64,000 nucleotides of DNA, taken from NCBI GenBank assembly GCA_036172665.1, contig CM069876.1:47771001-47835000 (forward strand). Direction: 5' to 3'. Each line of letters starts with the position of its first letter. Positions within the stretch are counted from its first letter, which is position 1. The notes under the pieces were generated by a model that saw only the letters and a program-made list of their open reading frames with translations, ran no database searches and was not told the DNA's origin. This stretch comes from Prosopocoilus inquinatus. Its lineage: Eukaryota > Arthropoda > Insecta > Coleoptera > Lucanidae. A program made the translations under genes and the position numbers. Below, one piece after another: positions 63,099-64,000 of the stretch.

Positions 63099-64000
63099 GA
63101 CAGAAGTAATTTGCGATTATAAATATCAACAACTGACAAATCTGAAACTGTGTATGTCGATAGACAAACTCAAGACACTTGGTAATATTTATTACTAACA
63201 TTTTTCATCGTTTTTTTTTTGTAATAATTTATTTTAGGGATCAGGGATTGGTTTTCGTATGCTTCTTCGATTGAGATTGAGTGTAATTTTTGTTTTTTTT
63301 TTTAATTACGGGCGTTTTTATTGAGCATATGTTCTGTTATTTCGTGACAATTAATTTCAACGAATAAGTTCTATTATAATATATAAATACAAGATTTTAT
63401 AAGTATAGTTTATAATAACAATCTGCAGTTAGTTTTCGTTATTATGGTCATTAAAAAATACTTTTGCGAATTTAAGATTGATTCATTTTTAAATAAAATA
63501 CTCGATAAATCTATTAACTAATTTATTAACAGCATTACGCTAATTTATATTATGCGAAAAATCGACTAATTGATTATTTTTACAAAAGTCGAACGGTTAG
63601 ATCAGTCGCGTTCCTTTTACAAATAAACTGAGGCTGAGGCTGGTTGAGATGAGTGGCTCAGCTCACATAAAAAGTGAACGACAGTTATGTCTAATTGGAA
63701 CGTCTGAAGAGGAGAAAACTGAGGAAATTCTTTTCTCACGTCAGGAAAAAGTCAAAATTTCAAAGACGACACTAATAAATAATATACAGTGTGGATTAAT
63801 TTCGATGTCTCTTATGGGTATCTCCGTAACTATAAGAGATAGAAAAAAACTAGTGGCCAAGTCTCGATCTCTTTTTTGGAGATTAAGTCAATAGTGTAAA
63901 CAAAAATTGGCTATCTTCTTTTGTTTTCAAGTTAGGGGCAAAAATTACAATTTTCAACTTTTAGTTTTTCGGTCATATCTCTTTTATTTCTAGCGAAATA
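63099..64000. other. 3' flank of unit 26
   Basis: Probable 3' UTR with TTGCGATTATAAATATCAAC as after unit 1 (TTGAGATTATCAATATCAAC) and unit 20. Near 63290-63350 ACGGGCGTTTTTATTGAGCA and TATGTTCTGTTATTTCGTG match 1760-1800 after unit 1. TTATAATAACAATCTGCAGT at 63411 matches 50949. No other gene is seen. Confidence 0.55.

Overview
The window is insect nuclear DNA, probably from a beetle (inferred from AT-rich non-coding DNA, short insect-style introns ends, and the dispersed TATACAGGGTG-type motif common in beetle genomes; the species cannot be fixed from the sequence). It holds one thing on a large scale: a 64 kb, strictly plus-strand array of C2H2 zinc-finger coding exons. I number them unit 1 to unit 26. 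Twenty-five are open over most of their length and one (unit 24) is clearly broken; together they encode about 240 fingers. Several further relics of fingers lie between them.

Every unit has the same build. A 3' splice acceptor, nearly always TTTGTTTCAG, is followed by one base that completes a split codon (phase 2), then a basic leader (17 residues before the first Cys in most units, consensus near CQRIPKTETVNKKTIEC, or 28 in units 1, 2, 22, 25 and 26, which carry an extra 11 residues). Next comes an 'entry finger' (ECRICDSKFKSR.NLR.H) with the normal core Phe. Then come 2 to 13 variable 28-residue fingers of the form CDLCDYKCR......H...H, in which Cys replaces the usual core Phe. Most units close with a 'terminal finger' beginning [VIF]CGLCDYKCR, followed by a short tail and a stop. 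Most exons have no in-frame ATG before the fingers, so they cannot start translation by themselves.

Layout: units 1-2 (0.6-3.8 kb) and 20-26 (45-63 kb) are group A (HKLTH fingers, helix position +1 mostly Leu, tails such as HIEDE); units 3-19 (4.7-40 kb) are group B (HML.H fingers, +1 often Ser, tails such as KPLQL, often with GATCAAATTC just after the stop). Between exons are MITEs, satellites rich in TCAAGGTCA, AT-rich palindromic arrays, minisatellites and tRNA-like SINE fragments. No promoter, BTB, ZAD, KRAB or other 5' domain exon is recognisable anywhere.

Working model (inference): the units are alternative 3'-terminal exons of one or a few loci whose shared 5' exon(s) lie upstream of the window or are supplied in trans, as known for Drosophila lola and mod(mdg4). 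The best evidence is the 174 bp between unit 13's stop and unit 14's acceptor, which holds poly(A) signals and an acceptor but no room for a promoter and a first exon. If right, this is an unusually large combinatorial DNA-binding repertoire that grows by exon duplication, finger duplication and decay.
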